Under the pieces are notes generated by a model. It had not been told where the DNA came from. It ran no database searches and worked only from the letters and a program-made list of their open reading frames with translations. The position numbers and the translations under genes are program-made. Shown here piece by piece: positions 44,200 to 54,039 of a DNA stretch of 64,000 nucleotides; positions within the stretch are counted from its first letter, which is position 1; each line of letters opens with the position of its first letter. This DNA is from CAWIMX01 sp963792785 (GTDB taxonomy: Bacteria; Acidobacteriota; Vicinamibacteria; Vicinamibacterales; CAVVIG01): positions 2,108,001 to 2,172,000 of the forward strand of contig CAWBXO010000001.1 of the NCBI GenBank assembly GCA_963792785.1, read 5' to 3'.

Positions 44200-45299
44200 G
44201 GCTCGACTCCTTCAACCAGCGCCGCCGCCGGCGCCGCCGACGGCTGCAGCGCGCCGAGAAACACTGGGGCGTAGTGGGCCAGGGAGTAGCGGCTGACCGC
44301 GGCCTCCCTGGCCGCGGCGCCCATCGTCCGCCGCATCTCCGCGTCCGCCGCCAGGCGCCCGAGCGCCTCGGTCCACTCCTCCGTCGTCGTCGCGAGGAAA
44401 CCCGTGCGCCCGTGCTGCACGAGCTCGCGGTTGATCCCGACGGGCGAGGCCACCGTCGGCAAGCCCATCGCCATATACTGCAGGATCTTGTACCCGCCCT
44501 TGCCACGGGACCACGGATCGTCGGAGAGGGGCATGAGGCCGACGTCGAACGTGCCCAGTTCAGCCACCTCGTCCTCGAGCCGCCACGGCACGCACCGCAC
44601 CGTCACGCCCGGCGCCTCAAACGGCGCCGCCCCAATCAGATGCAACCGGGCGGAATAGCGGCGGGCCACCTCACTGAGCGCCGGCGCGACCGCGCGCAGA
44701 TAGCCTGTCGTCGACGGGCTGCCAATCCATCCGAGGGCGATGCCTCCCGCGGAGGCCGGCCGCGCGGCCGGACGGTAGCGCTCGGTGTCGATGGGGCCGG
44801 TGATCATCAGCGTGTCCCGGCAGAACGGCTCGGCGAGCGAGCGGTTGGCCTCGTTCTCGATCACGACGAGGTCGGCTTCGCCAAGGCATGACGTGAACGC
44901 CCGCGCCCGGCGGCGGCGCAGCCAGGCGCGCAGGCCGGTGTCCTGCCCCGGCGCGAGCGCGTAGAGCGCATCGTCGAAGTCGAAGACGAGTCGGCGACCG
45001 CCTCGCGTGAGCGCGCGCAGCATCCATCTCGGCAGGACGACCTTCTGAATATAGATGGTGTCGTGGCGACCGGCGGGGGCCAGCAGGCGCGCGGCCACGA
45101 ACGCGTGGTGCAGGATGTTGCCGACGTGCGTGGTGAACGGCAGCGCGCCGTGCGCCTGCGCAGCAACGAAGGCCTCGGCGTTCCAGACGAGCACCTCGGC
45201 GCCTATGCCGCGGGCCTCGAGGTACGGCAGATACGCGAACACCCGCGTGCGGCTGCTGGCCACCTGCGGCGGCCCCTGCGCCAGCACGAGCACGCTCAC
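44196..45299 (-). CDS. glycosyltransferase (GT4-like)
   Basis: A 367-residue GT-B protein. It has SSRTRVFAYLPYLEARGI, the unusual VFDFDDALYALAPGQ (DDxLY, as in certain capsule glycosyltransferases), IALGWIGSPSTTGYL and LQYMAMGLPTVASPVGIN. The frame is intact. It overlaps both neighbours by four bases, placing it firmly in the minus-strand operon. Confidence 0.86.
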   Translation of the reverse strand: MSVLVLAQGPPQVASSRTRVFAYLPYLEARGIGAEVLVWNAEAFVAAQAHGALPFTTHVGNILHHAFVAARLLAPAGRHDTIYIQKVVLPRWMLRALTRGGRRLVFDFDDALYALAPGQDTGLRAWLRRRRARAFTSCLGEADLVVIENEANRSLAEPFCRDTLMITGPIDTERYRPAARPASAGGIALGWIGSPSTTGYLRAVAPALSEVARRYSARLHLIGAAPFEAPGVTVRCVPWRLEDEVAELGTFDVGLMPLSDDPWSRGKGGYKILQYMAMGLPTVASPVGINRELVQHGRTGFLATTTEEWTEALGRLAADAEMRRTMGAAAREAAVSRYSLAHYAPVFLGALQPSAAPAAALVEGVEP

Positions 45300-46430
45300 G
45301 TCGAAACCGCCGCCGGACGGAAGGCGCGCACGGCTTCAATGATCCGCTCGACGTCTCCTGCCGACAGGTCCGGATAGAGGGGCAGCGTCAGCAGCGTTGG
45401 TCCAGACCGCCTCGCACACGGGCACCGGCCCGCGGTAGTTGCGATAGAGGTCATAGTGCGTGTTCGGAATGTAGTGCACGCTGGTCGAGATGCCCCGCTC
45501 GGCGAGATAAACGTGCAGCGCGTCGCGATGGGGCGTCCGCACCACGTAGTTGTGGCACGCGGAGTCCGTGTACTCGCGCCGCACCGGCGTCTCGAGCCAG
45601 TCGAGATCCGCGAACGCGCCGTTGTACTGCCGGACGATGTCGGCGCGGCGCGAGTTGAGGCGCCCGATCTTGTCGAGCTGCGCAAGGCCGATCCCCGCGG
45701 CGAGATCGTTCATGTGGCATTTGAAGCCGAGCTCGCGGACGTCGTAGTCCCAGCTGTAGCGGTGCGTCGCGCCGTCGGATCGATCCCAGGTGCTCTTCGA
45801 GATGCCGACCCAGCGCAATCGCTTCAGCTGCTCCATCTCCGGCTCCGTTCGCGCGGTCACGAGGCCGCCCTCTCCCGTCGTCAGGTTCTTGACCGCGTGG
45901 AAGCTGAAGCAGGCGTAGTCGCCGATCGAGCCGAGCATCCGGCCGCGATAGCGCCCGCCGGTGCCGTGCGCGCAGTCCTCGATGACGATGAGGCCGTGCC
46001 GCTCGGCGATGTCCATGATCGGATCCATGTCGCAGGCGTACCCGCCATAGTGCACGACGACGATCGCCCGCGTCTGCGGCGTCACGAGCGCCTCGATCTT
46101 CGACGCGTCGATGTTCATCGTGTCCGCTTCGATGTCGCAGAAGACCGGGATGCCGTCGTTGTAGAGGATCGCGTGATTCGTCGACACGAACGTCATCGGC
46201 GTCGTGATCACCTCACGCCCGCTGACACCGGCGAGCCGCATGGCGAGCGTCAGCGCGCTCGTGCCCGAGTCCACGGCGACACCGAAGGGGACGCCGATAA
46301 ACCGGGCGAACCGGCGCTCGAACTCGGCCACTTTCGGGCCGAGACCGACCCAGCCGGATGCGAGCGAGTCCCGGAGCTGGTCGAGCTCCTCGTCGCCGAA
46401 GGAAGGTTTGAAGACGGGCAGCGTGGTCAC
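45296..46430 (-). CDS. DegT/DnrJ/EryC1 family sugar aminotransferase (C-terminal frameshift)
   Basis: A PLP enzyme of about 378 residues. It has FGVAVDSGTSALTLAMRLAG near 60, TPMTFVSTNHAI, VVHYGGYACDMDPI, LIVIEDCAHGTGGRYRG, and the PLP-lysine region YACFSFHAVKNLTTGEGG. A shift near 45,400 joins RGPVPVCE to TLLTLPLYPDLSAGDVERII. GTG 46430 gives the normal N-terminus (TTLPVFKPSFGDEEL). It would convert a keto-sugar nucleotide to the amino sugar. The GTG start is 61 bases from the end of the upstream methyltransferase. Confidence 0.88.
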
Positions 46431-46490
46431 AATCGCATCCTCATGGGCGTGTCGCCTGACGAACGGGGAACGCGGACGCCTTGGCAACGG

Positions 46491-47261
46491 TCAGGACGTT
46501 GCCGGTCCAGAACTGCGTGACCGGACGGCACGCGCGGCCGAGCCCCGGTCGGTTGCGAGCACGGCGCCGCGCAGCACGCGATCGCCGAGGCTGCCCTCGG
46601 CGCAGCGATGCGAGAGCGCGTACAGATGCTGGGGCAGCCGGAAGAAAACGCGATAGCTCCGCGCGCGCGTGAACCCGTTGCGGGCCAGCGCCGCGCGGAC
46701 CGCGGCGCGCCGGTGGCGCTGCTTCGACCAGTACTGCGACCGCTCCCCCACCGTGCGGCCGAAATAGCTGGCCGTCGCCGGCTCCGCGGTGATGGACCGG
46801 TACGGCGCCGCCTGGTGGTAGGTGAACGCGAGCGTGCCGCCGTCTCGCAGCACGCGGCGGATCTCCCGGAGGAAGGGATCGAAGTCGCTCACGTATTCGA
46901 ACAATCCGAGCGACGTGATCGTGTCGAACGTCGCCGCCCCGAAACCCAGGTCGAGCGCGTTCATCTGAACGAGCGAGGCCCGCGGAACCCGTGGCGCCAG
47001 GCGCAGCAGCGCTTCGGAGACGTCCGCCGCCACGACCTGGGACGCGCGCGCCGCGAGGCGCGGCACCAGGCGGCCGGCGCCGGTGCCGAGATCGAGGACG
47101 CGGCGGCCGTCGAGCGGGCAGGCGGCGTGCAGGACGTCCTCCTCGCACCGCTCGAAATACCAGCCGGAACGGTCGTCGTAGCGGCCGGCAAAGGCGTCGG
47201 CGACGAGGTTGTACCAGTCGCGCACGCGCGCGACCTGGTCGCGCAGCGGATCGGCGATCAC
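46491..47261 (-). CDS. class I SAM-dependent methyltransferase
   Basis: A 256-residue protein from GTG 47261. Motif I is RVLDLGTGAGRLVPRLAARA, motif II/III MNALDLGFGAATFDTITSLG, then FEYVSDFDPFLREIRRVLRDGG and a UbiE-like C-terminus. The last 25 residues (basic, serine-rich) may be out of frame, since a neighbouring frame continues to 46,441. It overlaps the radical SAM gene by GTGA. Probably methylates a sugar of the glycan. Confidence 0.85.
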   Translation of the reverse strand: MIADPLRDQVARVRDWYNLVADAFAGRYDDRSGWYFERCEEDVLHAACPLDGRRVLDLGTGAGRLVPRLAARASQVVAADVSEALLRLAPRVPRASLVQMNALDLGFGAATFDTITSLGLFEYVSDFDPFLREIRRVLRDGGTLAFTYHQAAPYRSITAEPATASYFGRTVGERSQYWSKQRHRRAAVRAALARNGFTRARSYRVFFRLPQHLYALSHRCAEGSLGDRVLRGAVLATDRGSAARAVRSRSSGPATS

Positions 47262-48337
47262 CCGCGCGTGACCTCATCGCGCGGCGGCGCTGGCACGAGA
47301 CCGCCGTGCAGGGCCCGCCAGGCGACCAGGCCCCGGGCCAGCACCGCCGCGGCGCTGCGCTTCCAGGCTGGCGTCGGCGGGTCGCCGGCCCAGGGGACGT
47401 CGCAGTTCCGGCACATGTCGAGACTCTCGTAATCCTTCCGGTGAATCGTGGCGCGCAGCCGGCGGTACTCGGGTGAATTCCAGACCTCGAGGACCGGCCG
47501 CTCGCGGACGTTTCCGTTGTGGTACTTCGCGAGGAAGTCGTTGCAGCACCCGACGACGTCGCCGTTCCAGGTGATGGCCATGCGATCCCACGGCATGTGG
47601 CAGATCGAGAGCTTGTCGAGATGGCCGACGTTGTCGCGGTAGCGGACGAAGTCCTGGTATTCGCCCGCCCAGGAATGCGCCGGAACGACCTTCAGCTCGT
47701 CGGGCAGGTGCTCCTCGAAGAGGTCGCGCATCTGCTGTTCCTGCTCCACCGGGTTCTCGCCCTGGAAGTAGATGATCTGGATGCGCGTGAACGGCTTGGC
47801 GCTGCCGCGCTCCGCCTTCACCTGCATGACGCGCCGGATCAGGGCCACGCACTTGTCGTAGTCGCCCGCGACGCGCACCCAATCGTACCGCTCCTTGGTG
47901 GGGCCGTCGAAGCTGAACGACAACTCGTCCAACCCGCTGTCGAAGATGCGCTGGATCTTCTCCTCGGTCAGCAGGAGCACGTTGGTGTGGATCCGCGTGA
48001 AGATCCCCGCCGTCGACGCCGCCTCGATCATGTCGAAGATGCGCTTGTGCAGCAGCGGCTCACCGGCGAGGAAGAGGCTCATCTGCGGCACTTTCCCGCG
48101 CACGTCCTGCAGCACCTTCTCGAAGAGCTCGTAGCTCATCGTGCCCCGGTCGCGGTCGAGGCCGGTCGTGACGGGACACATCGGGCACTTGATGTTGCAG
48201 TGCGCCGTCACTTCGAGGAACACCTCGCGCGGCGGCAGCGTCATCACCTCGACGCCGGTCTCGGCGGCGTCGCGAATGCTCGCCGCCCAGGCCCGTCGGT
48301 CGAGATCGCGGAACACGTTCAACGGTTTAACGGTCAT
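47258..48337 (-). CDS. radical SAM enzyme with SPASM-like C-terminus
   Basis: A 359-residue protein with the radical SAM cluster EVTAHCNIKCPMCPVTTG near residue 48, and FLAGEPLLHKRIFD and HTNVLLLTEEKI further on. A C-terminal cysteine set (CHMPWDRMAITWNGDVVGCC and CRNCDVPW) should bind an auxiliary cluster. Such SPASM enzymes in glycan clusters catalyse sugar or sidechain rearrangements, epimerisations or dehydrogenations. The substrate is unknown. It overlaps both neighbours by four bases. Confidence 0.92.
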   Translation of the reverse strand: MTVKPLNVFRDLDRRAWAASIRDAAETGVEVMTLPPREVFLEVTAHCNIKCPMCPVTTGLDRDRGTMSYELFEKVLQDVRGKVPQMSLFLAGEPLLHKRIFDMIEAASTAGIFTRIHTNVLLLTEEKIQRIFDSGLDELSFSFDGPTKERYDWVRVAGDYDKCVALIRRVMQVKAERGSAKPFTRIQIIYFQGENPVEQEQQMRDLFEEHLPDELKVVPAHSWAGEYQDFVRYRDNVGHLDKLSICHMPWDRMAITWNGDVVGCCNDFLAKYHNGNVRERPVLEVWNSPEYRRLRATIHRKDYESLDMCRNCDVPWAGDPPTPAWKRSAAAVLARGLVAWRALHGGLVPAPPRDEVTRG

Positions 48338-49368
48338 CTTTGCCTTTCCTCAGCGGCATTCCGCGCCGGGCGCAGCGGCCGCACCGCGACGCTCTCTCCC
48401 GACGCCATCGACGCCCGCGCAGCGAGCGCCATGGCCAGGCTGGCGGCGCCGTCGCGCAGCGTCACGTCCGGGGTCGCGCGGCCCTCCAGGCAGTCCAGGA
48501 AGTGGCGCATCTCCCGCACGAACAGTTCATTCCGATCCACGTGGTCGTCGTGCGTCTCGACGCGGCCGTCCGGCGCCACGTCGTCGACGCGCCCTTCGAT
48601 CAGATCGAACGTCAGCCGGCCGGTCTCGCCGATGATCTCGCCGCGGCGCGCCGGCGGCCGCTGCAGGTAGTCCATGTGCAGATGGACTGGCATCGGCGCG
48701 GCGCCGTCCGCGTACGCGAGCGTCACGCTGGCGACGTCCTCGACGTCGACGTCAAGGCGGCTGCGGTGGCCGCCCACGGCGAACGCGCGCGCCGGCAGCC
48801 CCCAGAACCAGTAGGCGATGTCCAGGTCGTGAATCTGCGTCAGTAGCACGCCGCCCCCGAGCGCGCGCCGCGCCGCATAGGACTGGCGGTAGTCCTCGTC
48901 GGGATGCCAGCCGGGCAGGTACTCCCCGAAGGTGAACCGCGCCGCCATGGTCCGGCCGATCGCGCCGGCATCGAGCATCCGTCGCACGCGGATCAAGGCG
49001 GGATGGAACCGGAAGTGATAGCCGACGGTCGCCACGAGGCCGCGCGTCTCGACGCGTTCCACCAGCCGTTCCACGCCGTCCCACCCGTCGGCGAGCGGCT
49101 TCTCGACGAAGAGATGGCATCCCGCGTCGGCGGCGGCCGCCGCCACCTCCAGGTGCAGCGACGAAGGGTTGGCGACGATGACCGCATCGGGCCTTTCGGC
49201 GAGCGCGCGATCGAGCTCGGTGAAGCTCCGGATTCCGAGCGTGGACTCGTGACCGCCTCCGCCGCGGACGCGGTACGCGAGCAGGTCGATCGCGTCGCCG
49301 CGAATCGTCCGCAGGTTCCTCGCGTGCCGCAGGCCGACGCTGCCGAGCCCGGCGATGAGAATCTTCAT
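48334..49368 (-). CDS. Gfo/Idh/MocA family sugar dehydrogenase
   Basis: A 344-residue NAD(P)-binding oxidoreductase from ATG 49368. Rossmann motif ILIAGLGSVGLRHARNL, HLFVEKPLADGWDGVE with the conserved EKP, FRFHPALIRVRRML, and GGVLLTQIHDLDIAYWFWG (the catalytic-region H-D-x-D). It would oxidise or reduce a nucleotide or nonulosonate sugar. It sits 16 bases downstream of the nonulosonate synthase fusion. Confidence 0.93.
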   Translation of the reverse strand: MKILIAGLGSVGLRHARNLRTIRGDAIDLLAYRVRGGGGHESTLGIRSFTELDRALAERPDAVIVANPSSLHLEVAAAAADAGCHLFVEKPLADGWDGVERLVERVETRGLVATVGYHFRFHPALIRVRRMLDAGAIGRTMAARFTFGEYLPGWHPDEDYRQSYAARRALGGGVLLTQIHDLDIAYWFWGLPARAFAVGGHRSRLDVDVEDVASVTLAYADGAAPMPVHLHMDYLQRPPARRGEIIGETGRLTFDLIEGRVDDVAPDGRVETHDDHVDRNELFVREMRHFLDCLEGRATPDVTLRDGAASLAMALAARASMASGESVAVRPLRPARNAAEERQR

Positions 49369-49384
49369 TCGTGTGGCGAGCCGA

Positions 49385-51274
49385 TCAGAATCCGAACGCC
49401 CGCAGACGGTCGAGCGCCACCCAGAACGCCTCGCCGCCCTCCTTGTGGCCCATCCAGATCTCGGGTGTGAACGACGCGCCAGTCGCGAGCAGCGCGGGCG
49501 CGAGACCCTTGAAGTCCACGTCGCCTTCGCCGATCTGCAGGCCCTCGCCGTCGAGGCCCGAGCCGTCCGACAGGTGCAGATGGCGCACGAGCGGCTGCAG
49601 CTCCGCCAAGTAGGCGGCCTGCGTGATGCCGACCGCGTTGCAGAAGAGCTGGGCGTGAGACGTGTCGTAGCAGATCCGATACCCTTCGCGCTCGCAGAAC
49701 CGGCGGATGCGATCGCCGTCGGTGAAGACGTTGGACGCCCACTGCCCGCCCTTGTACCAGGGAATCGGCGGCAGGTTCTCGAGCAGCAGCTCGACACCGG
49801 TCTGGTCGAGCTCCCGGAGCGACCGCGTCAGCGTCCCGTACAGCGCATCCTTCTCGTTCTCGCGGCACGGCCGTTCGTACGTCATGCCGCCGACGTGCAG
49901 GACGAAGGGCACCGGGTCCGCGGCGTCCGGGAAGAAGCGGCGCAGCGACCGGGCCACGCCGAGCGCGCGCTGCACGTTCGCCACCGATCGGACGCGGTGC
50001 GCCTCGTCCTGCGCGCAGAGGTCGAGCAACTGGTCGCCGAAGAGCTCCGGGCCGTGAACGATCAACCCGACGCCGGGCCGGATCTTCAGGTCCGGCTCGA
50101 GGTCCAGATCGTGGCTGCTGAAGTGGAATTCGAGCACGCGCGGGTGGCCGCCGCCGACGATCGCCTCGCAGTCGTGATAGCGGACGATGAGTCCCCATCC
50201 GTTGGGCGACTCGAACACGCGGCTCGCGCGCGGCTGGTCGGACAGGTCCGACTCGAAGAAGTACGTGCCCTCCGCGATGTCGCGCCGGGCCACGTGCCCC
50301 ACCAGGTCGAGCATCCGCTGGGGCGACAGGCCGTGCGCGGGGCTCTTCACCGAACACATCTCGCGCGTGATGGTCGTGCCAGCCGGAATCGCCCGCGTGG
50401 CGACGACGCTCTTGCCGAGCGCCTTGCGGTTCATGTATTCGCCGCGCGTCATCACGCGTTCGCCCGTGCCCATCGCCTCCTCGACGTGCCGGATGTCGCG
50501 CACGAGCTTCTTCAGCCCGACCGGCTCCAGGCTCATCGCGTGATCCGGCCCCCGCATCGTCCGGTCGAGCGTGAAGTGGCGCTCGATGATGGACGCGCCG
50601 AGCGCAACCGCCGCCTCCGAGACCGCGATCCCGAGCTCGTGGCCGGAATAGCCGACCAGGCAGTCGAACCGGGCCTTCAGCGTGGCGATGTGGCGCAGGT
50701 TGACGTCCTTGAACGCCGCCGGGTAGCTGCTGTTGCAGTGCAGCAGGGCGAACTCGGCGCCAATCTTTCGCAGGAAGGCGACGGTGATGTCGATCTCCTG
50801 GAGCGTGGACATCCCGGTGGAGACGAGCATGGGCTTGCCGAGCCGCGCGACGTGTTCGAGCAGGTCGAGGTTGGTCAGATCCGCCGACGCGATCTTGTAG
50901 GCCGGGAGGCCGAGGTCTGCGAGCACGTCCACGCTGTTCTTGTCCCACGGCGTGCAGAGGAACAGCAGTCCCTTGGCGGCAGTGTAGCGCGCGACCTCGG
51001 CGTACTGATCGCGTGTCAGCTCGCAGTGCTTGATCAGATGCATGATGTACTGGAAGCCGATGTCCTCGCCGGACATGTCCTCCACGACGCCCTCGCGGAA
51101 CAGCTCCTGCGCGTCGCGCATCTGAAACTTGACCGCGTCGACGCCGGCGTCGGCGGCGATGTCGACCAGGCGGCGGGCCGTGTCGAGGCTACCGTTGTGG
51201 TTGATGCCGGCCTCCGCAATGATGAACGCGGGGTGTTTGTCGCCGACCGTCCTGGTCCCGATTCGCAGCTCCAT
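49385..51274 (-). CDS. nonulosonate (NeuB-like) synthase – SAF – sugar isomerase fusion
   Basis: A 629-residue protein. Residues 1-275 are a NeuB/SpsE synthase: FIIAEAGINHNGSLDTARRL, VDAVKFQMRD, STGMSTLQEIDITVAFL, HCNSSYPAAFKDVNL, and GYSGHELGIAVSEAAVALGA. About 285-350 is a SAF domain (KSVVATRAIPAGTTITREM). About 365-629 is an AP-endonuclease-2/xylose-isomerase-like barrel (HVGGMTYERP, VELLLENLPPI, YDTSHAQLF, LHLSDGSGLDGEG). It would condense PEP with an amino sugar to a sialic/legionaminic-type acid and may act on a related sugar in its second barrel. Confidence 0.93.
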   Translation of the reverse strand: MELRIGTRTVGDKHPAFIIAEAGINHNGSLDTARRLVDIAADAGVDAVKFQMRDAQELFREGVVEDMSGEDIGFQYIMHLIKHCELTRDQYAEVARYTAAKGLLFLCTPWDKNSVDVLADLGLPAYKIASADLTNLDLLEHVARLGKPMLVSTGMSTLQEIDITVAFLRKIGAEFALLHCNSSYPAAFKDVNLRHIATLKARFDCLVGYSGHELGIAVSEAAVALGASIIERHFTLDRTMRGPDHAMSLEPVGLKKLVRDIRHVEEAMGTGERVMTRGEYMNRKALGKSVVATRAIPAGTTITREMCSVKSPAHGLSPQRMLDLVGHVARRDIAEGTYFFESDLSDQPRASRVFESPNGWGLIVRYHDCEAIVGGGHPRVLEFHFSSHDLDLEPDLKIRPGVGLIVHGPELFGDQLLDLCAQDEAHRVRSVANVQRALGVARSLRRFFPDAADPVPFVLHVGGMTYERPCRENEKDALYGTLTRSLRELDQTGVELLLENLPPIPWYKGGQWASNVFTDGDRIRRFCEREGYRICYDTSHAQLFCNAVGITQAAYLAELQPLVRHLHLSDGSGLDGEGLQIGEGDVDFKGLAPALLATGASFTPEIWMGHKEGGEAFWVALDRLRAFGF

Positions 51275-52051
51275 CAGTCGTCCGTCCTCGAGGAAAGGCC
51301 GCCCCGCCGCGGCATCGCAATCGCGGCCCGGCCCGCACGGACCTGAAAGTCCGCGTAGTCCAGCGCCGCCGGCGTGTCGATGTCGATCCAGCTGTCCGCG
51401 TCCAGCTCCAGCGGCAGGATCCGGCTGCCGGTCATGGATCGCCGCTCCAGGATCGTCTCGCGGCGCACCACGTCGATGTACCCGGTCTGCCAGAAGCACG
51501 GGCGGCAGCGACTGGTGCGGCTGGTTGTACGGCTCCGGGCACTCGCCGGCCAGCAGCGGCGTCAGCCAGCCCTCACCGTCGATGCGCCACATCTTGTACG
51601 GGATTCTGAAACGGATCGCAGACCCATCGGATCGAGTCCGCGTCCGGACGCGCCGCCAGGAGATCGACGGCGCGGTCCAGATCGGCGACGCGCCGGAGCG
51701 GCGACGTCGGACGCAAGTGGACGACGAGCGACGGCTCGAACCCCTCATGCTCGCGCAGCCATTCGAGCGCGTGCGCAAACACTGGCCAGTCCGGCGTGTC
51801 GTCCGCCGCGAGGGCGGACGGCCGCATGAAACGGCACGTCGGCGCCGTACGCGCGCGCGACCGTCCGCAATTTCCTCATCGTCGGTCGAGACGAGCACGC
51901 GATCGACGCGTGACGCGGCCTGCCCGGCGGCAATGCTGTACGCAATCAAAGGATGGCCCGCGACATCGCGGACGTTCTTCCGCGGAATGCCTTTCGAGCC
52001 GCCGCGAGCGGGCACGATCGCCAGCACGCCCCCCCGCGTCGGCGCTACCAC
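51274..52051 (-). CDS. CMP-nonulosonate cytidylyltransferase (NeuA-like, frameshifted)
   Basis: It starts near GTG 52051 or 52027 with the nucleotide-binding LAIVPARGGSKGIPRKNV, then VDRVLVSTDDEEIA. Shifted segments give RPSALAADDTPDWPVFAHAL, VVHLRPTSPLRRVADLD, a WLTPLLAGECPEPYNQPHQS stretch, and the end DSWIDIDTPAALDYADF. At least three indels interrupt it. The stop overlaps the nonulosonate synthase start (ATGA). It activates the nonulosonate to its CMP form for transfer. Confidence 0.82.
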
Positions 52052-52844
52052 GCCGTCCACCCTCCATCCACGACGAGATTGGCGCCCGTCATGTACGAGG
52101 AGGCGTCGGACGCGAGGAACACCAGCGGCGCTTCGACTCGTCGGGCCGGGCCATCCGGCCCATCGGCGTGCGGGTGGCATAACGTTCCAGGAAGGCGGCG
52201 CCCTGCGCATGCTCGACCCCGCCGAGGGTGAGCGTGTTGACCCGGATGTGACGGCCCGCCCAGTAGGTCGCGAGATACCGCGTGAACCCGTTCACCGCGC
52301 TCTTGGTCACCGAGTAGGTCACCGGCTTGAACCGGGCGAGCGCGCCTTCGTCCTGATACAAACGCTGATCGGGCGCCGACCAGGCCGTAGATCGACGAGA
52401 CGTTGATCACACGCCGCGTCCCTGCGCCAGCATCGGCGCGGCGCACGCCTGCGCGCAGAGAAACATCCCGGTCAGGTTGACGGCGAGCGCTTGATTCCAA
52501 CCGTCGAGTGGAAAATCCTCGAACCCCGCCGTCCGCTCGGCGAGCGCGTCCGTGTCGAACTTCGGATCGATGGCGGCGTTGTTGACCAGAACGTCGATTC
52601 GGCCCCACGCTCCCAGCGTCCCGGCCACCATGGCGCCGACGGAGGCCTTGTCGGTGACATCGGTCACCGCGACGCGGACCTGGGCGCCGAGGTCTCCGGC
52701 CATGTCCGTCAGGCCGTGGCGATCGACGTCCGCCAGCGCCACGCGTGCCCCGGCCTCCACGAGCGCGCGCGCGTGCCGGCGGCCCAGAAAGCCCGCGGCA
52801 CCGGTCAGCACCACGACGCGACCATCGAGCGGCCTCTGACTCAT
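52045..52844 (-). CDS. short-chain dehydrogenase/reductase (frameshifted)
   Basis: From ATG 52844: VVVLTGAAGFLGRRHARALV, an NNA motif in DVLVNNAAIDPKFDT, INVSSIYGLVG with the catalytic serine, YSVTKSAVNGFTRYLATYW with YxxxK, and SYMTGANLVVDGGW at the end. Shifts near 52,410, 52,360 and 52,135 separate these. It is typical of SDRs in flagellin- or capsule-nonulosonate loci. The start overlaps the aminotransferase stop. Confidence 0.85.
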
Positions 52845-54023
52845 CCGGCCCTCCCCGACACGCCCGCGTCCACACCGAGTGCGGCGCCGAGCTCTGTCAG
52901 CACGCGCTCGAGATTCCGCCTGGCCGATGCCGACCGAGCTCGGCAGACTCAGGGAGCGGCGGTGGAGATTGTGCCGACACGTCGCAGCGGTAGGCCTGGC
53001 ACGCCGCGTAGGGCGTCTGCAACGAGACCGGGCGCCACAGCGGACGGGCCTCGATCCCCGCCTCGGCGAGTGCGGCCATGGCGACCCTGCTGCTCACCGG
53101 ATGGCCGGCGTTGACGAGGATCGTGTAGAGCCACCAGTTCGACCCGGCCACGGCGCCTGGCGCGGGCGCGTGACGGGCATCGTGGCCAGCGCCGCCGAGT
53201 AGACGGCGGCGCCGCGTTGCTTCGACGCGAGGCGCACGTCGAGCTGCTCGAGTTGCGCCACGCCGACGGCCGCCTGAAGATTGGTCATCCGATAGTTGAA
53301 GCCGACAGCCCCGTGCGCGAACTCGATCGGGTCATCCTTCGCCTGCGTCGTCAGGTAACGGGCCCGATCGGCCCAGTCCGCGCGATCGGTGAGCACCGCT
53401 CCCCCGCCGCCGGCCGTCACGATCTTGTTGCCGTTGAAACTGAGCGCGGCGACGTCGGGGAGGCTCGCCACGGGCCGGCCGCGGTGCGTGGTGCCGAGGG
53501 CTTCCGCGGCGTCGGCCACGATGGTCAGCCCATGACGGCGCGCGAGGACGCCGATCGCGTCCATGTCGCAGGGATGGCCGAGGATGTGGACCGGCATGAT
53601 CGCCCGCACGCGCCGGCCGGTGGTGCGGTTGACCAGCGCGCCGTCCTTCGCGGTGCACTCGCGGGCGAGAAAGTCCTCGAGCTTCTGGGGATCCATCTGC
53701 CAGTACTCGGGCTCGGCGTCGATGAGCACGGGCCAGGCGCCGCAGTAGCGGATCGCGTTCGCGGAGGCGATGAAGGTGAGGTCGGAGACCAGCACTTCCT
53801 CGTCGGGCTGCACGCCGGCAACGAGCAGCGCGACGTGCAGCGCGGCGCTGCCGTTCACGCACGCCACGGCGTGCGACACGCCGCAGACGCGCGCGAGGTC
53901 GCGTTCGAGGCGATCGACGAACGGGCCGACGGACGACACCCACGATGTGCGCACGCACTCCTCGAGGTATCGGGCTTCGTTTCCCAGCATGACGGGGACG
54001 GACAACGGGATAGGGGGCGCCAT
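52841..54023 (-). CDS. LegC-like DegT/DnrJ/EryC1 aminotransferase (C-terminal frameshifts)
   Basis: PLP-dependent transaminase from ATG 54023. SVPVMLGNEARYLEECV, GPFVDRLERDLARVCGVSHA, the LegC-type PEYWQMDPQKLEDFLAREC, MPVHILGHPCDMDAI, IVADAAEALGTTHRG, and FNGNKIVTAGGGGAV with the PLP lysine. After shifts near 53,150, NWWLYTILVNAGHPVSSR and IEARPLWRPVSLQ follow. The family makes 4-amino-4,6-dideoxy sugars used for legionaminic or similar acids. It is transcribed after the second synthase. Confidence 0.9.
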
Positions 54024-54039
54024 CAGCAACCTCGCTCCA